Positions 48,165 to 58,139 are shown, counted from the first letter of the stretch. The stretch is 64,000 nucleotides of DNA from Psychrobacter pygoscelis (GCF_004335015.1 NZ_RQRU01000001.1:806001-870000), one strand, 5' to 3'. Notes: generated by a model from the letters alone, not told the origin. Numbers and translations: made by a program.

Positions 48165-48532
48165 ATTGCTATCCTTTATAAATAGTTGTTGGTATAGTCA
48201 ATTCACAATAAAAGTGTCACGTCATCATTAGCGCGCGGTGCGTATCAAATCTTCTTTTCTAACTTGTCTTTCAGCGTGTCTTCTGACTTACTTTGCCAAC
48301 GCCGACAAGGAACGCAGAATCTTTATTAAGAGTAGCATCCATCAAATATCAACGTCTTGGCAATCTTTTTATAGTGAATCTACTATATAAAAATCATACT
48401 GCAAGATGATAGCGCCTACTATAGCAAAGCCAACCTATGGCGCTAATGGTAGATTTGTTAGACGGTATTGATTTACAGGATGATAGGTTATTAATTTTGT
48501 TATTTACTCTTGTATCTATATGTCAGGGCTCT
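48165..48532. other. Spacer DUF937 / ygfX-like gene
   Basis: 368 bp. No gene, terminator or motif that I can support. Confidence 0.35.
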
Positions 48533-49015
48533 TTATTTTATCAGCTGCGCTATTACCTTTAGCTGATGCCAAGACTGCGCTGTCATTTGATCGCGAAACA
48601 AAGCATGGCTGATTGAGCGCCGTTGTGGATGGCTAACAGCAAACTTCAATACAACCGTTGGCCCATAGTCTTGAATTGACAATAAATCCGCGCGCCATAA
48701 GGCTTCGCCTCTGCTGGTAGACATCATCAATTGCCAGTCTTTGAATAAAGACTGCGTGAGTGCAGGTTGGGAGATATGGACGACAGGTAATTGGGTCAGC
48801 CAAGCGCCGACGATGCTAACAATAGCACTGAAAAGCAGAAGGGCTAATTGCCAATAGTTGAGGTCGGCAAGATAAGCCATTAGCGCAATCCAAACAGCGA
48901 TAATGGCATAAATGAAGAGACGATACGAGCTACGAGTAGCAATTTTAGCGTCTAAACGCAAACTCGCTGTACTCACCCTACCATCTGCTGCAAGCCTTTG
49001 TTCTAAGGGTGTCAT
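48533..49015 (-). CDS. YgfX/CptA-like membrane protein paired with SdhE
   Basis: A 160-residue protein with a polar N-terminus, two adjacent transmembrane helices (about 33-50 and 55-75) and a cytoplasmic beta-rich C-terminal domain (WRADLLSIQDYGPTVVLKF). Size, topology and its place just downstream of sdhE match YgfX (CptA). YgfX has been described both as a toxin acting on MreB/FtsZ and as a membrane partner in flavinylation. Sequence identity to known YgfX looks low, so assignment rests mainly on position and architecture. The gap from the sdhE stop is about 55 bp. Confidence 0.55.
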   Translation of the reverse strand: MTPLEQRLAADGRVSTASLRLDAKIATRSSYRLFIYAIIAVWIALMAYLADLNYWQLALLLFSAIVSIVGAWLTQLPVVHISQPALTQSLFKDWQLMMSTSRGEALWRADLLSIQDYGPTVVLKFAVSHPQRRSISHALFRDQMTAQSWHQLKVIAQLIK

Positions 49016-49069
49016 ATCAGTCCTAGGCCAGTCGAATAGTCACCAAGGGCAGCAATTAAGTGTGTTCTT

Positions 49070-49333
49070 TTAGAGGGCATGACGCCAAGACTTTATTTTA
49101 TTGACCAGCCCCATAACAGCGTCATCTTCTGGACGGTCCTGGTTGGTAAAGTAATTAAGTAAATCAGGATCTTCATAGGTTAGCAGCTTGGCAAAAGTCG
49201 CTTGCTCATCTGCGTCAGCCGTCAGATATTGCGTTTTGACATAAGGGTCGATATAGAAGTCTAGCTCTTTTAGACCGCGCCGAGCTTGATAGATAACACG
49301 GCGCTGCTCATTCGTTGGTTCAGGATTGTTCAT
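49070..49333 (-). CDS. sdhE: FAD assembly factor SdhE
   Basis: An 87-residue small helical protein that helps attach FAD covalently to SdhA and FrdA. The diagnostic RGxxE motif is present as RRGLKELD (R19-G20, E23), followed by DPYVKTQYL and the DxDLLNYF-type region EDPDLLNYFTNQDRPEDD. It is upstream of the ygfX-like gene as in enterics, and downstream of folP. Confidence 0.93.
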   Translation of the reverse strand: MNNPEPTNEQRRVIYQARRGLKELDFYIDPYVKTQYLTADADEQATFAKLLTYEDPDLLNYFTNQDRPEDDAVMGLVNKIKSWRHAL

Positions 49334-49386
49334 ACAGTCTCACTTATTGTCTTTGTACTTTAAAATATAGAAGATGCTTGGCTAGG

Positions 49387-50283
49387 CTAAGCTTGATTAT
49401 ACTCAGTTAATTGCGACCATAAGGCTAACATTTGACCCGTCATTGCGACATTGTGGGTACGTATAATACTAGCCCCTTGCTGCACAGCTAGGAGCGCGGC
49501 TGCGCTACCAATAGCGTCACGATCTACCTTTTTATGGTCTAACCAAGCTGGAATAGCACTGCGGGTCAACACCTCACCCAAAAAGCGCTTTCTTGAGATG
49601 CCAAACATCAAAGGTAAATTGAGCGCTTGGAACGCCGCCAAATGGGTCAATAACTGGCAGTGATGCTCATAATCTTTGGCGAAGCCGAAGCCTGGATCGA
49701 TGATAAGCTGCTCACGCGCCACACCACCTGCGACAGCTATCTCAATACTCTGCTTAAGTTCAGCTAAGACATCAGTAATAACATTTTGATAGCTCGTCAT
49801 ACTGCCCATCGTATCAGGCTCACCGCGCATATGCATGAGCATAACCGGTAGCTTAAGCTGCGCTGCCATCTCAACTGCGCCCTCCCGCTTTAGCGCGCGC
49901 ACGTCATTCCAGATATCAGCCCCAGCAGCATGAGCCTCCCGTATTACCTCCGGGCTACTGGTATCTATTGATAACCAAATACTGTCACCAAGCCGGCTGC
50001 GAATAGCTTCAACGACTGGAATCACTCGGTGCAGCTCTTCATCGCTACTGACTGCTGGCGCATTAGGCCGAGTAGATTCGCCACCAATATCGATAATCGC
50101 CGCACCCTCATGAATCATCTGCTCGCAACGCTCTAAAGCTGCATCGACACTGTTAAAGCGTCCACCGTCCGAAAATGAGTCAGGTGTAACGTTAAGGATA
50201 CCCATGACATGAGGCTTAGATAAGTTAAGACTCTTATCCCCTTGGTGAATATCAAATTGAGGTAGCGACGTATATAAAGACAT
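49387..50283 (-). CDS. folP: Dihydropteroate synthase
   Basis: Condenses p-aminobenzoate with hydroxymethyl-dihydropterin pyrophosphate in folate synthesis; target of sulfonamides. A 298-residue TIM barrel with VMGILNVTPDSFSDGGRF, IDIGGESTRPNAP, MHMRGEP, IDPGFGFAKDYEHH, GISRKRFLG and the terminal IIRTHNVAMT. All pterin- and substrate-loop motifs are normal. It lies downstream of ftsH, as in E. coli, but a terminator separates the two. No glmM follows. Confidence 0.97.
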   Translation of the reverse strand: MSLYTSLPQFDIHQGDKSLNLSKPHVMGILNVTPDSFSDGGRFNSVDAALERCEQMIHEGAAIIDIGGESTRPNAPAVSSDEELHRVIPVVEAIRSRLGDSIWLSIDTSSPEVIREAHAAGADIWNDVRALKREGAVEMAAQLKLPVMLMHMRGEPDTMGSMTSYQNVITDVLAELKQSIEIAVAGGVAREQLIIDPGFGFAKDYEHHCQLLTHLAAFQALNLPLMFGISRKRFLGEVLTRSAIPAWLDHKKVDRDAIGSAAALLAVQQGASIIRTHNVAMTGQMLALWSQLTEYNQA

Positions 50284-50354
50284 AGTGACTCTAGTATTGT
50301 TTATTATGTATAGACTATTATGAATATGATAACAAACTTAAAAACCTACCGACA

Positions 50355-50381
50355 CAAAAAAGCCCTTATTAAAAGGGCTTT
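50355..50381 (-). terminator. Rho-independent terminator of ftsH
   Basis: 8-bp stem aagccctt/aagggctt with 5-nt loop, followed on the minus strand by a T-run (A-run 50355-50360). It lies between the ftsH stop and the folP start. Confidence 0.85.
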
Positions 50382-50457
50382 ATCATTTTACAGAGCAAGA
50401 TTTGATATTTCAACATCAATACTTTCTTCAACCTAATCGATACTTCGACCTATTCCT

Positions 50458-52365
50458 CTACATCGCAGGCAGTGGCGGCGGCGTAGTAGCAGGCTTAGTT
50501 AGATCCGTTTTAGAAGGCGTAACATCTACTGGCTGATAGACTTTAGGCGGACGCGGCTCTAGCCCAGCTAGGATATCTTGAAGCTGATCACGATCAATCG
50601 TTTCCCACTTCATTAACGCATCGACCATGGCATGCATCTTATCTTGATTGGCCTCGATCAGCTCACGAGCAATATCATATTGCTCCTCTAACATGCGGCG
50701 GACTTCTTCATCGACTTTTTGCTGAGTTGCTTCAGAGATGGTGCGACTGCCGCCGCCAAAATAGCCTTGCGAGCTATCATCATCTTCATAAACCATGATA
50801 CCTAAGGCATCTGACATACCATATTTGGTAACCATAGCCCGCGCCATTTTGGTAGCTCGCTCAAAGTCATTAGATGCGCCAGTAGACTGCTGATTGATAA
50901 ATACCTCTTCAGCAATACGGCCACCGAATAAAATCGCAATATCATTAAGCAGCTTTGATTTATTTTGACTGGTTTGATCATGCTCAGGCAGCTGCCATGT
51001 GACCCCAAGAGCAAAGCCACGAGGCATGATGGTCACTTTGTGTACTGGATCTGTACCAGGCAATAGCTCTGCTACTAGAGCATGACCGGCTTCATGGTAG
51101 GCAGTGGCGCGGCGCTCCTCTTCACGCAGTACCATCGACTTACGCTCAGGGCCCATATATAGCTTATCTTTAGCGTCTTCAAAGTCATTCATATCGACGC
51201 TTTTCTTATTACGACGCGCTGCAAATAAGGCAGCTTCATTCACAAGGTTGGCCAACTGCGCGCCACTAAACCCTGGCGTACCACGCGCTAATGAATGCGG
51301 ATCTACGCCTACCGTGTTTGGTAGCTTTTTCAGATGCACATGTAATATCTGCTCACGGCCTTTAATATCAGGCAAGCCTACTTGTACCTGACGGTCAAAA
51401 CGACCTGGACGCAGTAGTGCTTTATCAAGCACATCAGCGCGGTTAGTCGCGGCAATGACGATAACCCCATCATTACCTTCAAAACCATCCATTTCTACTA
51501 GCAGTTGGTTTAGGGTCTGTTCACGCTCATCATTACCACCGCCCATACCAGCACCGCGATGGCGACCAACCGCATCAATCTCATCAATAAAGATAATACA
51601 AGGGGCATTCTTTTTGGCCTGCTCGAACATATCACGAACACGTGATGCACCAACACCCACAAACATCTCAACAAAATCAGAACCAGAGATTGAGAAGAAA
51701 GGTACTTTGGCCTCACCGGCGATTGCTTTTGCCAGTAAGGTCTTACCTGTTCCTGGCGGCCCTACCATCAAGATACCGCGCGGAATAGTCGCACCAAGTT
51801 TTGTAAACTTATCTGGATCTCTTAAGAATTCGACGACTTCGACAACTTCGTGCTTAGCCTCTTCACAGCCTGCTACGTCATCAAAATTGACTTTGATTTG
51901 ATCTTCAGTGAGCATCTTGGCTTTTGATTTACCAAAGCTCATCGGTCCTGCACCGCGGCCACCTGCACCACCTTGCATATTACGCATGAAGAACAAAAAC
52001 AGACCAATAATTAGTAACACTGGGAAACTGGCAATCAATAACTGCATCAGAATGCTTTGACGCTCAGGAGCCGCACCTTGAACATTGACATTATGCTCGC
52101 GCAGCATCGGCATCAGTTCGTTGTCAGTCACAGCTGGACGGATGGTCTCAAAAGGCGAGCCATTTTTCTTCTCACCTTTGATCTGCTCTCCGTCAATCTC
52201 AACTTTGGCTATCTGATTTTCAGATACGGCTGTCACAAACTCAGAATAATTTAGATTATCCGGTTCTGTAGTTTGATCAAAGCCGCTAAACACCAGCACT
52301 AATACGCCGATGACTACCAGCCACAATAAGGTATTTTTTACCATGTCGCTCACTAGTTTTCCCAT
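50458..52365 (-). CDS. ftsH: ATP-dependent zinc metalloprotease FtsH
   Basis: A membrane-bound AAA+ protease that degrades LpxC, RpoH and misassembled membrane proteins in E. coli. It has 635 residues and two transmembrane helices (about 9-27 and about 107-125). The AAA domain has [19 protein letters not shown] and [11 protein letters not shown], with an SRH arginine region. The zinc protease motif HEAGH lies at about 424-428. The Pro/Thr-rich C-terminus is common. The first Met gives a short extension; a GTG four codons in ([11 protein letters not shown]) or the Met at residue 8 also fit the E. coli N-terminus. lpxC, a classic substrate gene, lies about 6 kb away. Confidence 0.97.
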   Translation of the reverse strand: MGKLVSDMVKNTLLWLVVIGVLVLVFSGFDQTTEPDNLNYSEFVTAVSENQIAKVEIDGEQIKGEKKNGSPFETIRPAVTDNELMPMLREHNVNVQGAAPERQSILMQLLIASFPVLLIIGLFLFFMRNMQGGAGGRGAGPMSFGKSKAKMLTEDQIKVNFDDVAGCEEAKHEVVEVVEFLRDPDKFTKLGATIPRGILMVGPPGTGKTLLAKAIAGEAKVPFFSISGSDFVEMFVGVGASRVRDMFEQAKKNAPCIIFIDEIDAVGRHRGAGMGGGNDEREQTLNQLLVEMDGFEGNDGVIVIAATNRADVLDKALLRPGRFDRQVQVGLPDIKGREQILHVHLKKLPNTVGVDPHSLARGTPGFSGAQLANLVNEAALFAARRNKKSVDMNDFEDAKDKLYMGPERKSMVLREEERRATAYHEAGHALVAELLPGTDPVHKVTIMPRGFALGVTWQLPEHDQTSQNKSKLLNDIAILFGGRIAEEVFINQQSTGASNDFERATKMARAMVTKYGMSDALGIMVYEDDDSSQGYFGGGSRTISEATQQKVDEEVRRMLEEQYDIARELIEANQDKMHAMVDALMKWETIDRDQLQDILAGLEPRPPKVYQPVDVTPSKTDLTKPATTPPPLPAM

Positions 52366-52837
52366 CCCTTACTAATTGGAGAGTTTACCACCCATATGAC
52401 GCCTACCGTCATGCTGACTTGGACTCACAACTTACTTGCCTACTTGGCTATAATAATATAGTAATGCTTAAATAATATAGTAACGCTTACTACTCTGCTA
52501 TCTATCTTGGCACTTACTATACGGGCAATGACCACACTGATACTCAAGCAGGCAACGCTAAACCTATTTAAAATTGAGCAATTAACCTTTGGTTAATCTT
52601 GGCATTGTGGTACAACACCCCACTGTAACCTTACCCAATATGAGCGCTGTCAACTTTAGCTTTGCTATCAGATCATTAAATAAGTTTAATAAGCTAATAT
52701 ATCATGATATGCGGTTTCGCCCTGCCAAATTCAAGCGATATTGACCGAATCAGCTAAAGTTACACAGTTTTCATACGCATTGAGCTTAAGTTTCTGACCG
52801 CCCTATCGACCCAGCTACCATTTTAGCGCTATCTTAA
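52366..52837. other. Spacer rlmE / ftsH
   Basis: 472 bp separating two genes often adjacent and co-transcribed elsewhere. A repeated 'taataatatagtaa(t/c)gctta' phrase occurs near 52445-52490. No gene. Confidence 0.4.
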
Positions 52838-53470
52838 TTATCTAATCGCCACCCAAAACATCTCTTTCGAGCGTGGCCGAGATGCTGCTGGCTTGATACT
52901 ACGAACCTTACTAAACTGCTGCTGCATTTGTTGGCGCAGCTCCTGTGTGCCCGCGCCTTGAAATACTTTCATAATCAGTGCACCACCGCTAGGCAGTACT
53001 TCTAAGGCAAATTCGACGGCCAGCTCACACAAATATATCATTCTTGGCTGATCCACAGCAGACGCACCGGTAGTATTAGGTGCCATATCTGATAACACCA
53101 CATCAACTTCTCGGTCACCCACTTCTTTCATAATCTGATCAAAGACCTCTTGCTCGCGAAAATCACCTTGAATAAAGGTAACATTTTCGAGCGTATCCAT
53201 AGGCAATATGTCAGAAGCTATCAAGGTGCCATTGTGACCAACAAGCTTACCAGCTACTTGCGACCAGCTACCTGGGGCACTGCCTAAATCCACTACCGTC
53301 ATACCAGAACGAATAAGCTTGGTTTTATCATTTATTTCGAGTAGTTTATACGCGGCTCTAGCTCGATATCCCTCTTGTTGAGCTTGCTTAACGTAATAAT
53401 CATCAAGATGCTCCTTCATCCAAGCTCGGCTGCTCTTTGATAGCGTTTTATTTTTTATTCGGGTGGCCAC
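52838..53470 (-). CDS. rlmE: 23S rRNA (uridine-2'-O-)-methyltransferase RlmE (FtsJ/RrmJ)
   Basis: Methylates U2552 of 23S rRNA in the 50S subunit. A 210-residue SAM enzyme with the K-D-K-E tetrad: Lys near YRARAAYKLLEI, Asp in VLSDMAPNTTG, Lys in LIMKVFQGAG, Glu near the end in RSKEMFWVA. SAM motif I is VVDLGSAPGSWSQV. Standard length. The rlmE-ftsH order with yhbY divergent upstream is conserved in gammaproteobacteria. Confidence 0.96.
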   Translation of the reverse strand: MATRIKNKTLSKSSRAWMKEHLDDYYVKQAQQEGYRARAAYKLLEINDKTKLIRSGMTVVDLGSAPGSWSQVAGKLVGHNGTLIASDILPMDTLENVTFIQGDFREQEVFDQIMKEVGDREVDVVLSDMAPNTTGASAVDQPRMIYLCELAVEFALEVLPSGGALIMKVFQGAGTQELRQQMQQQFSKVRSIKPAASRPRSKEMFWVAIR

Positions 53471-54108
53471 ACCATCTCCTAGCGTTAGTTAACTCAATTA
53501 TTTACGAAAAATCAGTTATTTACGAAAGAATAGAGAACAATCAGTCACAATTAATCTGCAACAAACCCCCATATCTTCAATAATATTATCAATAACAGTA
53601 TTGGTGGCTACGACATAGCTCAAGCTTCTGCCTATATAACTTCAATCTTCTCAGACTAAATAACGTCTGACTAAAATTAGTTCAAAATCAATACAGAATA
53701 ATTTAAGGCTTCTCCGTCGACTTTGAATCAGCAAATCAGCCGTTAATGACTGCTCTATAGAGGAGTAAAATAAGGTGAAATTGCTGGGTGTACTAGCTAT
53801 TTAAGAAGAATATCGATATAAACCAAAGCTTAATCAGTAGCAATAAGGGAATTATAGCGGTAAGGCAAGCATCCATCTAACCCTGTAAACAGTTATGCCG
53901 CCTCTAGTGTAACATTTTCATTACCCGAAATCGCTGAATTTGACAGTAAAACCCTGCACAGCAAGCCAAGTTTATTTATAATGCCCTTTATCGATTGAGC
54001 AATTGGCTATTTTTATACTGATGCATTGAGCAATCGCAATCCATTCATTTTATGAGATTTAATTCTACGAGCTGATTCATGCAGCTTTGTTAATCTATTA
54101 GGACATCT
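53471..54108. other. Divergent spacer rlmE / yhbY
   Basis: 638 bp, longer than usual for this pair. It has a short direct repeat (53498-53527) near rlmE. No gene supported. Confidence 0.4.
53498..53527. repeat. 12-bp direct repeat, 18-bp period, upstream of rlmE
   Basis: ttatttacgaaa at 53498-53509 and 53516-53527, within 60 bp upstream of the rlmE start codon. Could be paired regulator half-sites or a small tandem duplication. Confidence 0.5.
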
Positions 54109-54420
54109 ATGCAACTTGATAATGCTACACTAAAACGCCTAAAAGGTATTGGTCATGAGTTAAAGCCTATCGTTATGATAGGCAATAACGGCGTGACACC
54201 TGCAATTATTGAAGAGATTAATCGTGCATTAAACGATCACGAGCTTATTAAAGTCAGGTTATCCGCTGGTAGTAAAGACGAGCGTGAGGAGCTAGCTGCT
54301 GAGCTGGCGCAAGAGACCGACTCTACCATGATTCATTCTATTGGGCGCATGGCACTACTACTAAGACACAACCCAAATGCTAATCCTAAGCTATCTAATC
54401 TTAGTCGCTATGCAGAATAA
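54109..54420 (+). CDS. yhbY: RNA-binding protein YhbY (CRS1-YhbY/CRM domain)
   Basis: A 103-residue single CRM-domain protein associated with pre-50S ribosomal particles. It starts LKRLKGIGHELKPIVMIGNN, with the conserved GxxG loop GNNG, then IEEINRALNDHELIKVRL and GRMALLLRHNP. Divergent from rlmE; both act on the large subunit. A plausible AGGACAT precedes the ATG. Confidence 0.95.
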   Translation: MQLDNATLKRLKGIGHELKPIVMIGNNGVTPAIIEEINRALNDHELIKVRLSAGSKDEREELAAELAQETDSTMIHSIGRMALLLRHNPNANPKLSNLSRYAE

Positions 54421-54465
54421 ACTCTTTAGCTAACCCCTAATTCAAGATGTAAGATTGCGTAATCC

Positions 54466-55422
54466 ATGACGATTGAAGATTATCAGACACGCCAGTTTAG
54501 GCTGGTATTGGCAGACCCTCAATTGACGATAGCGCAGCTCGCGCATCTTGAACAGCACTTGGGAATAAATAAGCATAACTTGACTCAAATTGAGGTCACC
54601 GTCGTGGCTCAATATCCACGCGCTAGTGCCTTGTCCTTTAAAACCTTGCCCCACAGTACCTTAATAAATAATAGTAGGGCTATCTCTTACCCTGCTGCTG
54701 ACAAGAGTACTGATACTGAGCAAAACCACAATACCTTTGCACAAACCTATAGGCGAGCTGAGTTAACAGACTCCACCCCACGCCTATGGTTGAGTTATTT
54801 TATTCATCTACCTAAGGAGCTGGCTGACCAAGAGCGCCTCAATACCTTTATTGAGTCCTCAGGTTGGCTACCACGGTGCGCGCAGGAGGTGATGTTTAGC
54901 GACTATCTATGGGAAGGGACTTGCTTAGAATGTTTTATTGGTGGGTTTGGTACTGAGTATGTCGAAGTCAATGCCAGTCCGACAGGGCAATATGCGCTCT
55001 ATCATTTTCAAGATTATCGGCAGCCGAACGATATGCCGCCCCCGCCTTTATACCTCTCCCAAGATAAGCCGACAACAGCAAGTCGTCAGCGCGCCTATAT
55101 TAGTTGGCAGGATAATAACGATAGCAACTCTGCCTTCACAAAATATGGCGTGTCTCCAGTAAGCGATTTTTGTCCTAGCACTTACACTATTAATCCTACT
55201 GCTATCCAGTCTTCCGAATTCTGCCCAGCCTATCCTACTTTATTACAACGGCACTTAACTATTGATCTCAAGCAGCTGCCTAAGTCTCTATTGCCTCTTA
55301 CCGACCTACACCCCTGTGTTATCTTAAACTTAGACGGTATCGCATTTTATTATGCTCCGCAACATGCCCCTACCCCCGACTTCCACAATCGGCACTATTG
55401 GCATACTATTGGCAGGCAGTAA
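54466..55422 (+). CDS. DOMON-like (CBM9-type) domain protein
   Basis: A 318-residue protein with no signal peptide. The core (about 110-190) contains DYLWEGTCLECFIGG, YVEVNASPTGQYALYHFQDY and the terminal HPCVILNLDGIAFYYAP. This pattern is typical of proteobacterial 'DOMON-like domain-containing' proteins, related to family 9 carbohydrate-binding modules and often found near cell-wall or murB genes. An insertion of variable Ser/Asn/Thr-rich sequence lies at about 215-265. Role unknown; a ligand could be a sugar or haem by analogy with DOMON folds. It follows yhbY by 45 bp and could be co-transcribed. Confidence 0.7.
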   Translation: MTIEDYQTRQFRLVLADPQLTIAQLAHLEQHLGINKHNLTQIEVTVVAQYPRASALSFKTLPHSTLINNSRAISYPAADKSTDTEQNHNTFAQTYRRAELTDSTPRLWLSYFIHLPKELADQERLNTFIESSGWLPRCAQEVMFSDYLWEGTCLECFIGGFGTEYVEVNASPTGQYALYHFQDYRQPNDMPPPPLYLSQDKPTTASRQRAYISWQDNNDSNSAFTKYGVSPVSDFCPSTYTINPTAIQSSEFCPAYPTLLQRHLTIDLKQLPKSLLPLTDLHPCVILNLDGIAFYYAPQHAPTPDFHNRHYWHTIGRQ

Positions 55423-55505
55423 TTTTTCTAACCGTTTAAGCGTTCTTGAGAAGATACCCTGATAAATATAGGAATGAACAGTACAAAGCTCAAGAATGTA
55501 AGAGG

Positions 55506-56216
55506 CTATCTTGAAGCCATTGCCAGATGTATATTAGGGTCTGAGTGCTGACCATTTTTTAACACCTCATAGTGTACATGGGGGCCGGTACAACGACCAG
55601 TACAGCCAACATCAGCAATTCGCTGGCGCATCGACACCCGATCACCAACACGGACATGCAGCTTAGAGTTATGACCATAGCGTGATATTAAGCCTGCGCC
55701 ATGATCAATCTCTACAAACTGACCATACCCCCTCACCCAGCCTGCGCGCGTGACCACACCTGGACCTGTCGCATAGACTGGAGAGCCTGCAGGTGCTGCT
55801 AAGTCTATACCTTTATGGAACTGACTTTTACCAAAGATCGTTCGATGCCCATAATTAGAGCTGACTCGGTAACCATCAACGGGCAACGCCGCCAAAATAC
55901 CACGGCGACTTAAAGCGAGTGCTTCTTGAGTCTGCTCGTATTCATCATGTTTCTCTTCAAGCTGAGCTGCTAGCTGCGCTAAAGCATCTTCTTTGACCTG
56001 TGCCTGACGGCTCAAGGCATCTATCGCTTCACTAATCTCATCATTATTCGCCTGAGTAAAACTCAGCGCCGATTGTCCCTTATCAGCAGGACGTATTTGC
56101 GGCAACGCAGGAACATCATCGGCAGCATATTGAGGCGTCTCAGTACTGGCATTTACCAGTGGTAGCGCTGACACTGTCATCATGCCCAATAAAGATATTT
56201 TTAACCACGTTTGCAT
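55506..56216 (-). CDS. Exported M23 (LytM-type) peptidoglycan endopeptidase
   Basis: A 236-residue protein with a signal peptide (cleavage likely after VNA, about 23). A short helical cassette (about 57-90: NNDEISEAIDALSRQAQVKE) precedes the M23 domain (about 112-225). The zinc ligands H134 and D138 (FHKGIDLAAPAG) and H215 in HVHYE, with catalytic H182 (SRYGHNSK), are all present. It should therefore be an active endopeptidase rather than a degenerate EnvC/NlpD activator. The tail HLAMASR resembles the end of the next gene upstream. Same strand as the CHAP-like protein at 56483; both share the N-terminal cassette. Likely cell separation or wall remodelling. Confidence 0.9.
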   Translation of the reverse strand: MQTWLKISLLGMMTVSALPLVNASTETPQYAADDVPALPQIRPADKGQSALSFTQANNDEISEAIDALSRQAQVKEDALAQLAAQLEEKHDEYEQTQEALALSRRGILAALPVDGYRVSSNYGHRTIFGKSQFHKGIDLAAPAGSPVYATGPGVVTRAGWVRGYGQFVEIDHGAGLISRYGHNSKLHVRVGDRVSMRQRIADVGCTGRCTGPHVHYEVLKNGQHSDPNIHLAMASR

Positions 56217-56482
56217 ACTTACTCCATTGATAATCTTGCTCTAAAAAAAGCAATAAATTATGCTTAAACTTATCGTAGTAAGCTATCACTCTACCCAAAC
56301 CAAGAATATGGCTGGTATATTAAATAAATGCTAATAAGAGCTGTAATAATGGTCATTTTAGAGTCATTAGAAATGTACGAATTCTCCGCCCACAAAAAAC
56401 TCAGCAAAAAGGGCAACTTATTGCTGAGCTAATAGTAGCTTGACTCACCGATAAAGAATATCAGCTATCAAAGCTGAGTTAT

Positions 56483-57205
56483 TTAATCATCTGCCATTGC
56501 TAAGTAAATGCCTTTATTAGAAGCATCGTCTAAATAACGGCCATCTCGCCATGTGGTATAAGAATAAGAGCCACTATATGGATTGATGTCATCTTGACGA
56601 AAGTCCGAAACCCAATTGGAGCCATCAAAGATTTGGATATGACCATGTCGATGCTTAGCTGAGCGATTAAAGACGACCACATCGCCAACTTGAGGAGTAG
56701 TGTTGTTGCTAATCTTGACGAAGCCTGCATTGGCTAAAGTACCGCGCGAAGCGTATTGATAGGCAGAAGGGTTTGGTGTGAATTCATAGCCTGCAGCTTG
56801 CAGGGCTTTTCTGACATAACGAGCACAGCGACCAGTACTACTAGAATGAGCCGCTTGGGCAGCTCTTGCTGCCGCGATGGCTGGAGCAGAATTACGACTT
56901 AGAACACTGACATTTGCTTGCGCTTGCTGCTGGGTAAGCTTTTCGGCTAAATTTGCTAGGCGGTCTTCTTTTTGCTTGGCTTGCGCACTTAAACTTTGAA
57001 TGGCTTGTGAAATTTCATCATCACTGGCAACTTGAGAGGCTGATGCGCCGCGATAAGAATAGCTATTATAAGTGTTATTAGAAGAACCAAAATTGGCGGT
57101 AGATTGACTCAAGGTATAATTTGGTTGAAAAGTGGTCTCAACAGCGCCGCTGGTCTGCGCCATACCTAGCCCCAATGTGGCCAAGATTAGTAATGCCTTT
57201 CTCAT
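56483..57205 (-). CDS. Exported CHAP-like peptidoglycan amidase/peptidase
   Basis: A 240-residue protein with a signal peptide (about 1-21). The helical cassette DDEISQAIQSLSAQAKQKED (about 62-82) is clearly related to that of the M23 neighbour. A Gln/Ala-rich linker then leads into an NlpC/P60-CHAP-type papain-like domain (about 122-235). The likely nucleophile is C127 in TGRCARYVRKAL and the His is in HRHGHIQIFDG (187-189). NPYSGSYSYTTWRDG follows, and the tail IYLAMADD parallels HLAMASR of the neighbour. Probably cleaves peptide bonds in peptidoglycan. It lies about 265 bp upstream of the M23 gene on the same strand. Confidence 0.8.
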   Translation of the reverse strand: MRKALLILATLGLGMAQTSGAVETTFQPNYTLSQSTANFGSSNNTYNSYSYRGASASQVASDDEISQAIQSLSAQAKQKEDRLANLAEKLTQQQAQANVSVLSRNSAPAIAAARAAQAAHSSSTGRCARYVRKALQAAGYEFTPNPSAYQYASRGTLANAGFVKISNNTTPQVGDVVVFNRSAKHRHGHIQIFDGSNWVSDFRQDDINPYSGSYSYTTWRDGRYLDDASNKGIYLAMADD

Positions 57206-57386
57206 AAAATTCCTGCCTATGCATCATTCAATAATTTACGTCATCCATGACGTAAGAAAAAATTCCTAAAAAATACTAGCGCCTGCCCGACTATTTATCG
57301 AATGTCGTCGCAGACGCCTAATGGTAATGAATCATGATAAACTGACATATCATCACCACTCAGTAGTTAGCTAATAGGTCTACTTT

Positions 57387-57872
57387 ATGTCTAAGAAGCC
57401 CAACCACCTTGCTGCTCTTATAGATCATCAATCTGCCGCTAAAAGTGCTCTACCCAATACATTAGCGAATACTTTAAAGCGACTCACACAGGCCACCGAC
57501 GATATCAAAAAAATACTGGTAGATTGTCTACCAGAGGAAATCGTCAAAACTTGTCAAGTAGTCGGGCTTACTGAAGATCAACTTACCCTAAGTGTACACT
57601 CACAAACTGCCGCCAATCATATTAGATATTTACAATCTGATTACGTTCGGCTACTCAGAGAACAGTCTATTCAATTTTCACAAATTCGTGAAATTCGCAT
57701 TATCGTTACACCGACTAAAACAGAGCCATTGATCAAGCCTAACTCTGCTTCGAGCCATAATGTAAAAGGCCTCAGCGAAACGACTAGGCAGACTATAGCA
57801 CACGCGGCAAAACATGTCATTAAGGATGAGGCGCTGCAAAAATCACTACTCAGACTGGCAAAAGAGGACTAA
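57387..57872 (+). CDS. dciA: DciA-type DUF721 helicase-loading protein
   Basis: A 161-residue DUF721 protein. The N-terminal domain (about 25-115) shows DIKKILVDCLPEEIVKTCQV and LTLSVHSQTAANHIRYLQSD, the usual DUF721 pattern. DciA is the ancestral loader or partner of the replicative helicase DnaB in bacteria lacking DnaC. It is often encoded beside lpxC and secA, as here next to lpxC. The C-terminal half is charged and low-complexity. Assignment rests on domain pattern and context; residue-level identity was not computed. Confidence 0.8.
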   Translation: MSKKPNHLAALIDHQSAAKSALPNTLANTLKRLTQATDDIKKILVDCLPEEIVKTCQVVGLTEDQLTLSVHSQTAANHIRYLQSDYVRLLREQSIQFSQIREIRIIVTPTKTEPLIKPNSASSHNVKGLSETTRQTIAHAAKHVIKDEALQKSLLRLAKED

Positions 57873-58139
57873 CAACCTATTTACAATGTAAACTTATGTA
57901 ATTTAATTGCTGGTTTTGACCGATTTTTAAGAAAATATTATTTCCTTAAGTTTGGCTTACTCTCTTTGAAGAGCGATAACCTTAACCCACTACTGAATTA
58001 TAGATATTATAGATTTTGGGGCTTAACAGGGATAAGCGGGAGATTTACCGAGGTGATTAGCAGCGACATTAAACTGATTATATTTACAAGTTAAAATATT
58101 TCGACAATGTAACGCCACTGCCCCTCATAAAGTGAAATT

